The position numbers were made by a program, and so were the translations under genes. From Gammaproteobacteria bacterium (GTDB lineage Bacteria > Pseudomonadota > Gammaproteobacteria > Ga0077536), in the NCBI GenBank assembly GCA_024235015.1, contig JACKNG010000002.1, positions 248,001 through 312,000 on the forward strand: DNA of 64,000 nt. Reading direction: 5' to 3'. Positions 1-9,420 of the stretch are shown here, in pieces. The stretch's first letter is position 1, and each line of letters begins with the position of its first letter. A model generated the notes under the pieces. The model was not told the DNA's origin, did no database searches, and was given only the letters and a program-made list of their open reading frames with translations.

Positions 1-61
1 CCATCGCCGGCGACGGCATCGCGGGCGCCGCCACCGGGGTCTTGATCACGGCCTGGTTCAT
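1..61 (-). CDS. ftsQ: Cell-division protein FtsQ, first 20 codons only
   Basis: Only the 5' end lies in the window. An ATG at 61-59 overlaps the ddlB stop as ATGA and opens a frame reading MNQAVIKTP, which runs off the left edge without a stop. The residues visible are a variable, uncharged N-terminal tail and identify nothing by themselves. The call rests on gene order: ftsQ follows ddlB in the dcw cluster of most gammaproteobacteria. FtsQ is a bitopic membrane protein of the divisome with a POTRA domain. Coupling to ddlB through the 4-nt overlap is seen directly. Confidence 0.6.
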   Translation of the reverse strand, partial: MNQAVIKTPVAAPAMPSPAM

Positions 62-1017
62 CGTCCGTGCACCTCGCGCATGCTCGCCCCGAGGATGGCC
101 AGGACCAGATCGACGAAGGACATCCCGGCCTGCTGCGCCGCCATCGGCACCAGCGAATGGTCGGTCATGCCGGGCACGGTATTGAGCTCGATGAGCCAGT
201 TGCGCCCGGCTGCATCGCGCATGAAATCGACCCGTCCCCAACCGCGCCCGCCGAGGACCTCGAAGGCGCGCAGGCCAAGCTCGGCGGCGGCCTGCTCATC
301 GCTCGATGACAGGCCGCACGGGCACAGGTAGCGGGTGTCGTCGGCGTGGTACTTGGCCTGGTAGTCGTAGAACTCGCGCGGTGTCTCCAGCTTGATTACC
401 GGCAACGCGACGCCATCGACGATCGACAGCGTGTATTCGCTTCCGCTGATCCCCCGTTCGACGATCACGGTGTCGTCGTGGCGGCGGGCCAGGGCGATCG
501 CCGCACGCAGCGCTTCGCCGTTGTCGACCTTGCTCACCCCGATGCTCGAACCTTCGCGCGCCGGCTTGACGAACAACGGCGCGCCGAGCCGCCGGATGAG
601 TGCCTCGGCATCGGCATGCTCGTCGGCGAGCTCGAAATCCGGCGTCGGCAGACCGGCTCCGAGCCAGGCCAGCTTGGCCCGCGACTTGTCCATGGCCAGC
701 GCGCAGCCGAGCACGCCGCTGCCGGTATAGGGGCGGCCGAGGAGATCGAGCACCGCCTGGACCTGACCGTCCTCGCCGCCGCGACCATGCAGGGCGATGA
801 AGTAGCGATCGACATCGTGGGCGAGGAAGTCCGCGTCGAGGCGCCCGTTCCAGTCGAGCGCCACGGCATCGATTCCGCCCTCACGCAAGGCGGCGGTGAC
901 CGCGGCGCCACTGCGCAGCGAGATCTCGCGTTCGGCGGAGTCACCGCCCATGAGGACGCCGACGCGTCCCGCCGCCCGCACCACGTGTCGCTGGTTGGCG
1001 CTGAGTGCAGCGCTCAT
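58..1017 (-). CDS. ddlB: D-alanine--D-alanine ligase B
   Basis: This ATP-grasp enzyme joins two D-alanines in the cytoplasm to give the dipeptide that MurF adds to the peptidoglycan precursor. The 319-residue product has the usual Ddl landmarks: a GGDSAEREISLRSG-type N-terminus, the HGRGGEDG signature, EGSSIGVSKV in the ATP-binding region and the C-terminal ELNTVPGMTDHSLVP block carrying the metal ligands. The frame is open upstream of this ATG, but that extension is arginine-rich murB read out of frame. The chosen start overlaps the murB stop as ATGA. It is the penultimate visible gene of the dcw operon, directly before ftsQ. Confidence 0.96.
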   Translation of the reverse strand: MSAALSANQRHVVRAAGRVGVLMGGDSAEREISLRSGAAVTAALREGGIDAVALDWNGRLDADFLAHDVDRYFIALHGRGGEDGQVQAVLDLLGRPYTGSGVLGCALAMDKSRAKLAWLGAGLPTPDFELADEHADAEALIRRLGAPLFVKPAREGSSIGVSKVDNGEALRAAIALARRHDDTVIVERGISGSEYTLSIVDGVALPVIKLETPREFYDYQAKYHADDTRYLCPCGLSSSDEQAAAELGLRAFEVLGGRGWGRVDFMRDAAGRNWLIELNTVPGMTDHSLVPMAAQQAGMSFVDLVLAILGASMREVHGR

Positions 1018-1934
1018 GGCCGGCCCGCCCCAGGCGTCTCGCCCACGATCTGCACCTCGGTCTGCAGGCGCACGCCGGTCCGCGCGGCAACCGTCGTGGC
1101 GACGTGTTCGATCACTGCCTCGACGTCGGCCGCGCTGGCGCGCTCGTCGTTGACGATGAAGTTGGCGTGCACGGTGGAGACCTGGCAACCGCCGATGCGG
1201 AAGCCCTTGAGACCACACTGCTCGATGAGGCGGCCGGCATAGTCACCCGGCGGATTCTTGAACACCGAGCCACAGCTGGCCTGCCCGGTCGGCTGCGTCG
1301 CACCGCGCTGGGCGAGCGCCTCGCGAATGCGCTCGGCGCCGCGCCCGCCGGCCGTCGTCGGCAGGCGGAACCAGGCACCGAGAAACCAGCCCGCGGGACC
1401 GCTCACGCCGCGGTACACCGGCGTGAAATCGGCCGCCGGGTGGCGCCGCACCTCGCCGCGCGCATCGATCGTCTCGACTGCCTCGACCAACGCCCAGGTC
1501 TCGCTGCCGAGCGCACCGGCGTTCATGCGCAAGGCGCCCCCGACCGTGCCCGGGATGCCGGCGAGGAACTCGAGCCCGGCGCGATCATGACGGGCCGCTT
1601 CGCGTGCGAGGCGCGCGCAGGTCACGCCGCACTCGGCGTAGACCCGGTCCTCGGCTTCCCAGCGCAGCGTGGCGAGACCCGGTGCGGTGGCGATGACGAC
1701 GGCCGCGAGGCCACCGTCGCGGACCAGCAGGTTGCTGCCGAGGCCGAGCCACAGTAGCGCGGTCGCGTCCGGCACGCCGCGCAGAAACAGCCTGAGATCG
1801 TCGCGGTCGGCCGGCTCGAAGTAGGCTTGCGCAGGTCCACCGCAGCGCCACGTCGAGTGCCGCGCCATCGGCTCGTTGCGCAGCCAGCGACCACGCACGC
1901 CCGGCACCGGCAGGTCGGCGAGCGGCGCGTTCAT
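1014..1934 (-). CDS. murB: UDP-N-acetylenolpyruvoylglucosamine reductase MurB
   Basis: MurB is an FAD enzyme that reduces enolpyruvyl-UDP-GlcNAc to UDP-MurNAc with NADPH, the second committed step of peptidoglycan synthesis. The 306-residue product shows the FAD-binding LGLGSNLLV motif, the YRG segment and the C-terminal SCGSVFKNP block with the catalytic serine. These fit a type I MurB, although E. coli MurB is somewhat longer (about 340 residues). The start chosen gives MNAPLADLP and lies 13 nt after the murC stop. The open frame further upstream is murC read out of frame. The 3' end overlaps ddlB by 4 nt. Confidence 0.95.
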   Translation of the reverse strand: MNAPLADLPVPGVRGRWLRNEPMARHSTWRCGGPAQAYFEPADRDDLRLFLRGVPDATALLWLGLGSNLLVRDGGLAAVVIATAPGLATLRWEAEDRVYAECGVTCARLAREAARHDRAGLEFLAGIPGTVGGALRMNAGALGSETWALVEAVETIDARGEVRRHPAADFTPVYRGVSGPAGWFLGAWFRLPTTAGGRGAERIREALAQRGATQPTGQASCGSVFKNPPGDYAGRLIEQCGLKGFRIGGCQVSTVHANFIVNDERASAADVEAVIEHVATTVAARTGVRLQTEVQIVGETPGAGRP

Positions 1935-1947
1935 GAATGTCCCCCCG

Positions 1948-3348
1948 TCACGCCACCATCTCCTCGGCGATGGCGCCGATATTGCCGGCACCGAGCAGGG
2001 CGACGACGTCGTCGTCCACGACCACGCGCGCGAGGGTGGCGGCGATCTCCTGCGGGCGCTCGACGAAGATCGGTTCGACCGCGCCACGACCACGGATGGC
2101 GCGCGCCAGGGCGCGGCCGTCGGCGCCGGCGATGGGTGCCTCACCGGCCGCATAGACCTCCAGCAGGACCAGGACGTCGGCACGCGAGAGGACGCTGGCG
2201 AAATCATCGAGCAGGTCGCGGGTACGCGTGTAGCGGTGCGGCTGGAACACCACCACCAGGCGCTTGCCCGGCCAGCGCCGGCGAATGGTCTTCAGCACCG
2301 CGTCGAGTTCGCGCGGGTGGTGACCGTAGTCGTCGACCAGGGTCACGCGATGCTCGCCGAGCGCAATCGCGGGATGTACCTGGCAGCGCCGCGCGATGCC
2401 TTCGAAGCGCTCGAGCGCACGCCGGATGGAACCGACGTCGACGCCGAGTTCGAGCGCGACGGCGATCGCGGCGAGCGCGTTCTGCACGTTGTGCTCGCCC
2501 GACAGGTTGAGCACGAACTCGCCGTCGGTGGCGGCGAAACGGCAGGCCACGCGGAAGTGCTCGCGACCGTCGAGGTGGCTGAGATCGTAGCCGCGGACGT
2601 CGGCACGTTCATCGAAGCCGTAGGTGATGACGCGCGCGCGGATGCGCGGAATGAGCGACGCGGCGTGCTCGTCATCGATGCAGATGCAGGCCACGCCGTA
2701 GAACGGCAGGCGACGGAAGAACTCCACGAAGCTGTCCTTGAGCCGTGCGAAGTCGCCGTCGTAAGTGGCCATGTGGTCGGCATCGACGTTGGTGAGCACC
2801 GCCATCAGCGGTTGCAGGAGCAGGAACGAGGCGTCGCTCTCGTCGGCTTCGGCGACCAGGTAACGCCCGCTGCCGAGCCGCGCATGGGCGTTGATGCTCT
2901 TGACCAGTCCGCCGACGACGAAGGTCGGGTCGAGGCCGCTCTCGGCAAGGACGCTCGCCACCAGGCTCGTGGTGGTCGTCTTGCCGTGCGTGCCGGCGAT
3001 GGCGATGCCGTGGCGGAAGCGCATCAGTTCGGCCAGCATCTCCGCACGGGGCACCACCGGGATGCGCCGTTCGCGCGCCGCGACGAGTTCGACGTTGTCA
3101 GCGGCGACGGCGCTCGAATAGACCACGACGTCGGCGTCGACGATGTGCGCAGGATCGTGACCGTGCATGACCTCGACCCCGACCGAGCGCAGGTGCTCGG
3201 TCACGCGTGAGCTGCCCTTGTCCGAGCCGGTCACGCGGTAACCGATGTTGCGCATGACCTCGGCGATGCCGCTCATGCCGGCACCGCCCACGCCGATGAA
3301 ATGGATGTGCTCGACGCGGTGCATCAACTGGCGGCCCTCACCCGGCAT
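1948..3348 (-). CDS. murC: UDP-N-acetylmuramate--L-alanine ligase MurC
   Basis: MurC adds L-alanine to UDP-MurNAc in the cytoplasm, opening the stem peptide. The product (466 residues with this start) begins with the FIGVGGAGMSGIA Rossmann-like motif and carries the Mur-ligase ATP loop AGTHGKTTT and the DYGHHP motif of the C-terminal domain. Two starts compete. The ATG at 3348 follows a good GGAGGT site 5-6 nt away and overlaps murG by 11 nt. The ATG at 3324 avoids the overlap but has only a distant GAGGG. I chose 3348 for its ribosome site and its fit to the family's N-terminal length. Confidence 0.95.
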   Translation of the reverse strand: MPGEGRQLMHRVEHIHFIGVGGAGMSGIAEVMRNIGYRVTGSDKGSSRVTEHLRSVGVEVMHGHDPAHIVDADVVVYSSAVAADNVELVAARERRIPVVPRAEMLAELMRFRHGIAIAGTHGKTTTTSLVASVLAESGLDPTFVVGGLVKSINAHARLGSGRYLVAEADESDASFLLLQPLMAVLTNVDADHMATYDGDFARLKDSFVEFFRRLPFYGVACICIDDEHAASLIPRIRARVITYGFDERADVRGYDLSHLDGREHFRVACRFAATDGEFVLNLSGEHNVQNALAAIAVALELGVDVGSIRRALERFEGIARRCQVHPAIALGEHRVTLVDDYGHHPRELDAVLKTIRRRWPGKRLVVVFQPHRYTRTRDLLDDFASVLSRADVLVLLEVYAAGEAPIAGADGRALARAIRGRGAVEPIFVERPQEIAATLARVVVDDDVVALLGAGNIGAIAEEMVA

Positions 3349-4411
3349 CGGCCACCTCCAGGCATTGGCGCGCAACCGCGACCGCGGCCTGTGGCCGCGC
3401 CCTGGCAAGCGCATTGGCCCCCAGCGCCGCGCGTCGCGCCGGGTCACGCAGCAGGCCGGCGAGCAGCTCGGTGAACGCGGGCGTGGCAATGGTCGGCTCC
3501 GGCGCCAGCACGGCAGCAGCGTGGTCGGCGAGGAAACGCGCGTTGGCCGTCTGGTGATCGTCGACCGCGTAGGGATAGGGCACCAGCACCGCGGCGACCC
3601 CGGCGGCGGCGATCTCCGCGATCGAGGTTGCGCCGGCACGTGCAATGACCAGGTCGGCCGCGGCGTAGGCTGAGACCATGTCGTCGATGTAATCCTCGAC
3701 GACGACGTCGGCGAGGCCCAGCTCGGCGTAGCGCGCACGGGTCGCGGCGGCGTCGGCGGCGCCACACTGGTGACGGACGCGCAGCCCACTGACGTTACAC
3801 GCCGCCAGCGCGCGCGGCACCTGCTCGTTGAGTGCGCGCGCGCCGCGGCTGCCGCCGAACACGAGGACCTGCAGGCCCGCGCCGTCCCGGCGCCGCGCCG
3901 CGGCGATGTCGCTGATCGCAGCGCGCACCGGGTTGCCGGTCTCGATCGCATGGACCGCGGCCGGGAAGGTCGCCGGGAAGGCTTCCAGCACACGCCGCGC
4001 AAAACGCGCCAACAGGCGGTTGGTGAGCCCGGCGATCGCATTCTGCTCGTGGATGACCAGTGGACGTCGGCACAGCCAGGCGGCGAACCCGCCGGGGCCG
4101 CTGACGAAGCCCCCCATGCCGAGCACCAGGGCCGGGCGTACGCGCAACATGTGTTTCACCGCGCAGGCCACCGCGGTGGCGAGCATGAACGGCGCTGCCA
4201 ACCAGCGCAGCAACCCGCTGCGCCGCAGACCACTGACCGGAATGGTCAGCAGTTCGAGCCCGGCGGCCGGCACCACGCGCGCCTCGACACCGCGCTGCGT
4301 GCCCATCCAGCACAGCTCGCAGCCCTGGGCGCGCAGGACCTCGGCCACGGCGATGCCCGGGTAGACGTGTCCACCCGTGCCACCGGCGACGATCATCACC
4401 GGCCCGTTCAC
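3338..4411 (-). CDS. murG: Lipid II synthase MurG (GlcNAc transferase)
   Basis: MurG transfers GlcNAc from UDP-GlcNAc to lipid I on the inner face of the cytoplasmic membrane, giving lipid II. The 357-residue GT28 protein shows the N-terminal GGTGGH loop, a GGSRGA motif at the start of the C-terminal domain and the ARAGATSIAEIAAAG donor-binding region. Translation probably starts at a GTG that overlaps the ftsW stop as GTGA. This gives a short MNGPVMIVAGGTGGH lead, matching the family better than the internal ATG five codons on. It sits between ftsW and murC, as in E. coli. Confidence 0.95.
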   Translation of the reverse strand: MNGPVMIVAGGTGGHVYPGIAVAEVLRAQGCELCWMGTQRGVEARVVPAAGLELLTIPVSGLRRSGLLRWLAAPFMLATAVACAVKHMLRVRPALVLGMGGFVSGPGGFAAWLCRRPLVIHEQNAIAGLTNRLLARFARRVLEAFPATFPAAVHAIETGNPVRAAISDIAAARRRDGAGLQVLVFGGSRGARALNEQVPRALAACNVSGLRVRHQCGAADAAATRARYAELGLADVVVEDYIDDMVSAYAAADLVIARAGATSIAEIAAAGVAAVLVPYPYAVDDHQTANARFLADHAAAVLAPEPTIATPAFTELLAGLLRDPARRAALGANALARARPQAAVAVARQCLEVADAG

Positions 4412-5598
4412 GGCCTGGCCCCGATGCGTTGCGCGGCGCCGCGCAGGGTGCGCGCCTCGTAGCCGGCACGCAGCACGAGGCCGATCGCGGCGCAGGTCAC
4501 GACGAGGTTGTTGCTGGCGTAGCTCAGGAACGGCAGCGGCAGACCCTTGGTCGGCAACAGGCCCATGTTGACGCCGATGTTGACGAACGCCTGCAGCCCG
4601 ACCAGGTGACCGATACCGTAGGTCAGGTAGGCGGCGAACATCAGGTTGGCGCGTTCGGCGGCGCCGCCGATGTAGAAGATGCGCCAGACCAGGAACATGA
4701 ACAGCGCGATGGTGCTGGCCGTCCCGATCAGCCCGACCTCCTCACCGATGACGGCGAAAACGAAATCGGTATGCACTTCCGGCAGGTAGAACAGCTTCTG
4801 CACGCTGTTGCCGAGGCCGACGCCGAGCCACTCGCCGCGACCGAAGGCGATCAGGGCCTGGGTGAGCTGGAAGCCGCTGTTGAAAGGATCCGACCATGGG
4901 TCCATGAAGGTCATCAGGCGCTGCACGCGGTAGGGTGCCAGCATCGATAGGCAGCCCAGCGCAGCGAGAGCCGCGCAACCCCAGAACGTGAAGCGCAGGA
5001 TCGGCACGCCGGCCAGGAACAGCATGCCGAGGCCAGTGGCGAAGAGCACCACCGCGGCGCCGAAATCGGGTTCGACGACGAACAGTGCGCCGATGATGGT
5101 GAGAACGCCGATGGGCTTGATGAAGCCGAGAAAGCTGCGCCGCACGTGCTGGTTGTGGCGCACCAGGTAGGCGGCAAGGTAGATCACCACGGCGAGCTTG
5201 GCCACTTCCGAAGCCTGCACCGAGACCGGGCCCAGGCCGATCCAGCGCATGCTGCCGTTGACCTCGCGGCCGAGGCCGGGCACGAGCACGGCGACGAGCA
5301 GGATGATGGTCAGGAACAACAGGGTGGTACTGCTGCGATCGAACACGCTGAGCGGCGTACGTGCGATCACCGCGGCCACCACCACGCCGAGCCCGGCGCC
5401 GATCAGCTGGCGCCAGAAGTAGTAGAGCGGATCGAGTTCGCGCCGTTCGGCGATCGACACCGAAGTCGACACCACCATGACCAGGCCGATGGCGAGCAGG
5501 GTCGCGGCCGCGCCGATCAACCACAGGTCGTAGTGCATCACCGGCGACGCGGCGCGCAGCTCGGTCTGCGTCACGGCCTGCTGAGCCTGCGCTTCCAT
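4408..5598 (-). CDS. ftsW: Septal peptidoglycan polymerase FtsW
   Basis: FtsW is the SEDS-family glycosyltransferase that polymerises lipid II at the septum, working with the transpeptidase FtsI, which is encoded 5.3 kb upstream in the same operon. The 396-residue product is mostly hydrophobic, with about ten membrane spans, a short cytoplasmic N-terminus and the conserved loop reading TKGLPLPFLSYA near the end, typical of FtsW/RodA. The ATG overlaps the murD stop by one base (TGATG). An upstream extension of the frame is arginine-rich out-of-frame murD and is rejected. Confidence 0.95.
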   Translation of the reverse strand: MEAQAQQAVTQTELRAASPVMHYDLWLIGAAATLLAIGLVMVVSTSVSIAERRELDPLYYFWRQLIGAGLGVVVAAVIARTPLSVFDRSSTTLLFLTIILLVAVLVPGLGREVNGSMRWIGLGPVSVQASEVAKLAVVIYLAAYLVRHNQHVRRSFLGFIKPIGVLTIIGALFVVEPDFGAAVVLFATGLGMLFLAGVPILRFTFWGCAALAALGCLSMLAPYRVQRLMTFMDPWSDPFNSGFQLTQALIAFGRGEWLGVGLGNSVQKLFYLPEVHTDFVFAVIGEEVGLIGTASTIALFMFLVWRIFYIGGAAERANLMFAAYLTYGIGHLVGLQAFVNIGVNMGLLPTKGLPLPFLSYASNNLVVTCAAIGLVLRAGYEARTLRGAAQRIGARP

Positions 5599-6950
5599 CA
5601 GCCCGCCTCCAGCGCCCGCACGGCTGCAACGAACGCGCGGCCGCGTGCGACGTAGTCGTCGAACATGTCGAAGCTCGCGCAGGCCGGCGCGAGCAGCACG
5701 GTGTCGCCGGGCTGCGCGAGTTCGGCCGCGGTGCGCACGGCGGCGACCATGTCGGTCGCCACGACGCAGGGCAGGCGGCCATCGATGGCACCCTCGATCG
5801 CCGTCGCCGCGCGGCCGATCAGTACCACCGCGCGGGCATGGCGCACGAGGCAATCGGCGAATTCCCCGAACCCGGTTCCCTTGGGCTCGCCACCGGCGAC
5901 GACCACGCCGTTGCCGGCGCATAGCAGGCCTTCGATGGTCGCGATCGCGGCGCCGGGGTTGGTCGCCTTCGAATCGTCGACAAAGCTCACGCCATCGACG
6001 CGCGCGACCATTGCCGCGCGGTGCGGCAGGCCGCGGAACGCGCGCAAGGCCGCCACGCAGGCCTCACGCGGGGCTCCCATGGCGTCGGTGATGGCCAGCG
6101 CGGCGAGCGCGTTGGCGAGGTTGTGGCGACCGGTGAGACGAAGCTCACGCGCCGCCACGACTGCGCCGTCGGGCGCGGTGAGCACGGGTTGGCCGTCGCG
6201 CTCGGCCAGGCCGTAGCGGGCCGGCCCGGCCGCGCCGAGCGAGAACTCGACGCGCCGCCGGCCACCGCTGAAGGCGGCCACGGCCGGGTCGTCGGCGTTG
6301 ACCACGGCGACGTCCGCGCGTTCGAGTATCCGTGCCTTGGCGGCAGCATAGCGCGCGAAATCACCGTGACGATCGAGGTGATCGGGAGTGAGGTTGAGCA
6401 CCACGCCGACCCGCGCCGCGAGCGAACGGGTGAGATCGAGCTGGAAGCTCGACAGTTCGAGCACGTAGCAGTCCGGCTCGGCCGTGCCGAGCAGGTCCAG
6501 TGCCGGGGTGCCGAGATTGCCGCCGACACGTACGTCGCAACCGGCGGCCGCGAGCATCTCGCCGACCAGGGTGGTCACGGTGCTCTTGCCATTGGTACCG
6601 GTAATGGCGACGAGCGGGGCGCGCGCGGCCCGCACGAACAACTCGATGTCACCGATGACGGCCTGGCCGCGGGCGAGCGCCGCGCGCAGGGCCGGTTCCT
6701 CGAGTGGCACGCCCGGGCTCACCACCAGTTCGCCGCAACGCGCGAGCAGGTCATCGTCGAGTGGCCCGGTGACGAACTCAACGCCGGGATAGGCCGCACG
6801 CACGGCAGCGAGCCCCGGCGGTTCGCGGCGGGTATCGGCGACCACCACGCGGGCGCCGCGCCCGACCAGGTGCCGCAACACCGACTGGCCGGTGATCCCG
6901 AGCCCGATTACGGCATAGTCGGCAGCCTCGTGGGGTCGTGGCCTGGTCAT
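5598..6950 (-). CDS. murD: UDP-MurNAc-L-alanine--D-glutamate ligase MurD
   Basis: MurD adds D-glutamate to UDP-MurNAc-L-Ala. The product shows the N-terminal IGLGITGQS nucleotide-binding motif, the ATP loop TGTNGKST, the LSSFQL motif, NLTPDHLDRH and the DDSKATNPGA C-terminal block, all diagnostic of MurD. With the ATG at 6950 it is 450 residues, close to the E. coli length. A GTG at 6968, 7 nt after a GGTGAG element and only 8 nt from the mraY stop, is a credible alternative that would add six residues. Its 3' end shares one base with the ftsW start. Confidence 0.94.
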   Translation of the reverse strand: MTRPRPHEAADYAVIGLGITGQSVLRHLVGRGARVVVADTRREPPGLAAVRAAYPGVEFVTGPLDDDLLARCGELVVSPGVPLEEPALRAALARGQAVIGDIELFVRAARAPLVAITGTNGKSTVTTLVGEMLAAAGCDVRVGGNLGTPALDLLGTAEPDCYVLELSSFQLDLTRSLAARVGVVLNLTPDHLDRHGDFARYAAAKARILERADVAVVNADDPAVAAFSGGRRRVEFSLGAAGPARYGLAERDGQPVLTAPDGAVVAARELRLTGRHNLANALAALAITDAMGAPREACVAALRAFRGLPHRAAMVARVDGVSFVDDSKATNPGAAIATIEGLLCAGNGVVVAGGEPKGTGFGEFADCLVRHARAVVLIGRAATAIEGAIDGRLPCVVATDMVAAVRTAAELAQPGDTVLLAPACASFDMFDDYVARGRAFVAAVRALEAG

Positions 6951-6976
6951 GGCTGTATTCGTCGTCACCGCGCCGC

Positions 6977-8059
6977 TCACCGGATCTTCAGGGTCGCCAG
7001 CGCGACCAGCACGAGGATCACGGTGATGATCCAGAAGCGCACGATGACGCGCGGTTCGGGCCAGCCCTTGAGCTCGAAGTGATGATGGATCGGCGCCATG
7101 CGGAAGATGCGCCGCCCGGTCAGCTTGAACGACACCACCTGCAGGATGACCGAAACGGTCTCCATGACGAAAACGCCGCCCATGATCAGCAAGGCGAGTT
7201 CCTGGCGCACCACGATCGCCACCGTACCGATGGCGGCACCCAGGGCGAGCGCGCCGATGTCGCCCATGAACACCTGCGCGGGGTAGGTGTTGAACCACAG
7301 GAAACCGAGGCCGGCGCCGACGATGGCGCCGCAGAACACGCAGACCTCGCCGACGCCGTGGATGTAGGGCACCGCGAGGTAACGCGAGAACTGCACGTTG
7401 CCCGCCACGTAGGCGAAGACCACCAGGGCGGCGGCAACCATCACCGTCGGCAACACGGCGAGGCCGTCGAGACCATCGGTGAGATTGACCGCGTTGCTGG
7501 TACCGACGATGACGAAGTAGGCGAGCACGACGTAGAGCCAGCCGAGTTCGATGGCGACACTCTTGACCAGCGGCACGATGAGCTGGGTTTCCAGCGGCGA
7601 TTGCGCCGTGGCATAGAGCACCACGGCTGCCGACAGCGCCACCAGCGACTGCCAGAAATACTTGTAGCGCGCGACCAGGCCGCGCGAATTGCGGCGCACC
7701 AGCTTGAGGTAGTCGTCGGCGAAGCCGATGGCACCGAACAGCAGGGTGGTGATCAGCACGATCCAGATGAAGCGGTTGTGCAAGTCTGCCCACAGCAGCG
7801 TGCTGATCGCGATCGAGACCAGGATCAGGAGCCCGCCCATGGTCGGCGTACCGGCCTTGGCCAGGTGCGATTGGGGGCCGTCGTCGCGCACGTTCTGCCG
7901 GATCTGGAAGCGTGCCAGGTAATGGATCATGCGTGGCCCGATCCACAACGCGATGAACAGCGCCGTCAGCACCCCCAGGATGGTACGCAGGGTGAGGTAC
8001 TGGAAGACGTTGAACCCGGAGTGAAATCGGGTCAGGTACTCGGCGAGGACCATCAGCAT
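6977..8059 (-). CDS. mraY: Phospho-N-acetylmuramoyl-pentapeptide transferase MraY
   Basis: MraY is the integral membrane enzyme that moves phospho-MurNAc-pentapeptide onto undecaprenyl phosphate to make lipid I. The 360-residue product equals the E. coli length. It has about ten hydrophobic spans, the GTPTMGG motif near residue 70, FADDYLKL with the paired aspartates, NAVNLTDGLDGLA and the MAPIHHHFELKG histidine loop. Two ATGs lie two codons apart. The first, 7 nt after GGAGG, is preferred and overlaps murF by 7 nt. Confidence 0.97.
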   Translation of the reverse strand: MLMVLAEYLTRFHSGFNVFQYLTLRTILGVLTALFIALWIGPRMIHYLARFQIRQNVRDDGPQSHLAKAGTPTMGGLLILVSIAISTLLWADLHNRFIWIVLITTLLFGAIGFADDYLKLVRRNSRGLVARYKYFWQSLVALSAAVVLYATAQSPLETQLIVPLVKSVAIELGWLYVVLAYFVIVGTSNAVNLTDGLDGLAVLPTVMVAAALVVFAYVAGNVQFSRYLAVPYIHGVGEVCVFCGAIVGAGLGFLWFNTYPAQVFMGDIGALALGAAIGTVAIVVRQELALLIMGGVFVMETVSVILQVVSFKLTGRRIFRMAPIHHHFELKGWPEPRVIVRFWIITVILVLVALATLKIR

Positions 8060-9420
8060 TGGACGTCCTCCACGCGCTCGAGGGCAACGGCGACACGATC
8101 CAGTGCCACCGCGCGTGAACCCTTGATCAGCACGCTGACGGTTTCGTCGCAGCTGGCGAGGGCCTCGACGAGCGCGTCGGTGAGAGCCTCGTGGGAGTCG
8201 AACCCGGCCACCGGGCCACCAAACCCGGCGTGGGCACCGGCCGCCAGTGGACCGAAGGTGAACAAGCGCGCCACGCCTGCACGCGCTGCCGCGGCGCCGG
8301 CCTCGCGATGGAAGCGCGCCGCCTCCGCGCCCAGCTCGCCCATGTCGCCGAGTACCAACCAGCGCGGCGCAGGGTGGGCGGCGAGCACGTCGAGCGCGGC
8401 CAGCAGGGCGGTCGGATTGGCGTTGTAGCTGTCGTCGATGATGCGCGCGCCGTGCGGCCCGCGACGCGTCTGCAGCCGGCCGCCGACCGGGCGCGCCGCG
8501 GCGAGCCCGCGCACGACGGTCTCGAAAGTGACACCGGCGGCACTCGCCGCGGCAGCAGCGGCGAGTGCGTTGCGCACGTTGTGGGTTCCCGGGTGTGCGA
8601 TGCGCGCACGTCCCGACGTGCCGCCGACGTGCAACGTGAACGACGCGCCGTCGACGCCCACGGCGAGGTCGCTCGCGCGTACCTCGCTGGCGGCCCCGAG
8701 ACCGAAGCCGATCGTGCGCCGGCTGCCGGCCAGCTCGCGCCACAACGGCGCGAAGGCATCGTCGTCGTTGATCACCGCGACACCGTCGGCGCCGAGCGAG
8801 GAGACGATCTGTCCCTTGGTACGGGCCACGGTTTCGATGTCTCCGAAACCTTCCAGGTGCACCGGCGCGCACAGCGTGACCACGCCGACGGTGGGGCGCG
8901 CGATTGTGCACAGATCGGCGATGTCGCCGGCCCGGTTGGCGCCCATTTCGATGACGGCGGCCTCGTGCTCTGCACCCAGCTCGAACAAGGTCAGGGGCAC
9001 ACCGATGTCGTTGTTGAGGTTGCCGCGCGTGGCCAGCACGCGGTGCTCGACCGCCATGATCGCTGCGACCATCTCCTTGACCGTGGTCTTGCCGGCGCTG
9101 CCGGTCACCGCGATCACCGGGATGGAGAAACGCGCGCGCCACGACCGCGCGAGCACGCCCAGGGCGCGCCGACTGTCGGCCACCTCGATGGTGGGCAAGG
9201 CAGTGTCGACGGCACGTTCGACCACGGCACCGGCAGCGCCTGCGGCCAGCGCCGCCGGGATCATGTCGTGGGCATCGAAGCGCGGACCGCGCAGGGCGAA
9301 GAAGAGCTGCCCGGGGGCGAGCGTGCGGGTGTCGGTGCTGACGCCGAGGAAGCGCGCGTCGGCACCGTCGAGCCGTGCTTCGAGCGTGCGTGCGGCCGCG
9401 GACAGCTGCATGCCGATCAC
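8053..9420 (-). CDS. murF: UDP-MurNAc-tripeptide--D-Ala-D-Ala ligase MurF
   Basis: MurF attaches D-Ala-D-Ala, made by Ddl, to the UDP-MurNAc tripeptide and so completes the cytoplasmic precursor. The 455-residue product has the N-terminal substrate domain (GVSTDTR, FALRG), the ATP loop GSAGKTTVKE and the DDSYNANP motif of the C-terminal domain. A GTG at 9420 is taken as the start: it follows GGGAGGT by about 6 nt and overlaps the murE stop as GTGA. The next ATG, three codons in, is too far from that ribosome site. Confidence 0.95.
   Translation of the reverse strand: MIGMQLSAAARTLEARLDGADARFLGVSTDTRTLAPGQLFFALRGPRFDAHDMIPAALAAGAAGAVVERAVDTALPTIEVADSRRALGVLARSWRARFSIPVIAVTGSAGKTTVKEMVAAIMAVEHRVLATRGNLNNDIGVPLTLFELGAEHEAAVIEMGANRAGDIADLCTIARPTVGVVTLCAPVHLEGFGDIETVARTKGQIVSSLGADGVAVINDDDAFAPLWRELAGSRRTIGFGLGAASEVRASDLAVGVDGASFTLHVGGTSGRARIAHPGTHNVRNALAAAAAASAAGVTFETVVRGLAAARPVGGRLQTRRGPHGARIIDDSYNANPTALLAALDVLAAHPAPRWLVLGDMGELGAEAARFHREAGAAAARAGVARLFTFGPLAAGAHAGFGGPVAGFDSHEALTDALVEALASCDETVSVLIKGSRAVALDRVAVALERVEDVQC

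Noticed and set aside
346..1242. Long plus-strand frames opposite ddlB and similar antisense frames throughout
   Set aside because: In DNA this GC-rich, the antisense and shifted frames of real genes stay open. They are Arg/Pro/Ala-rich, have no ribosome sites and match no family, while the opposite strand carries well-known enzymes.
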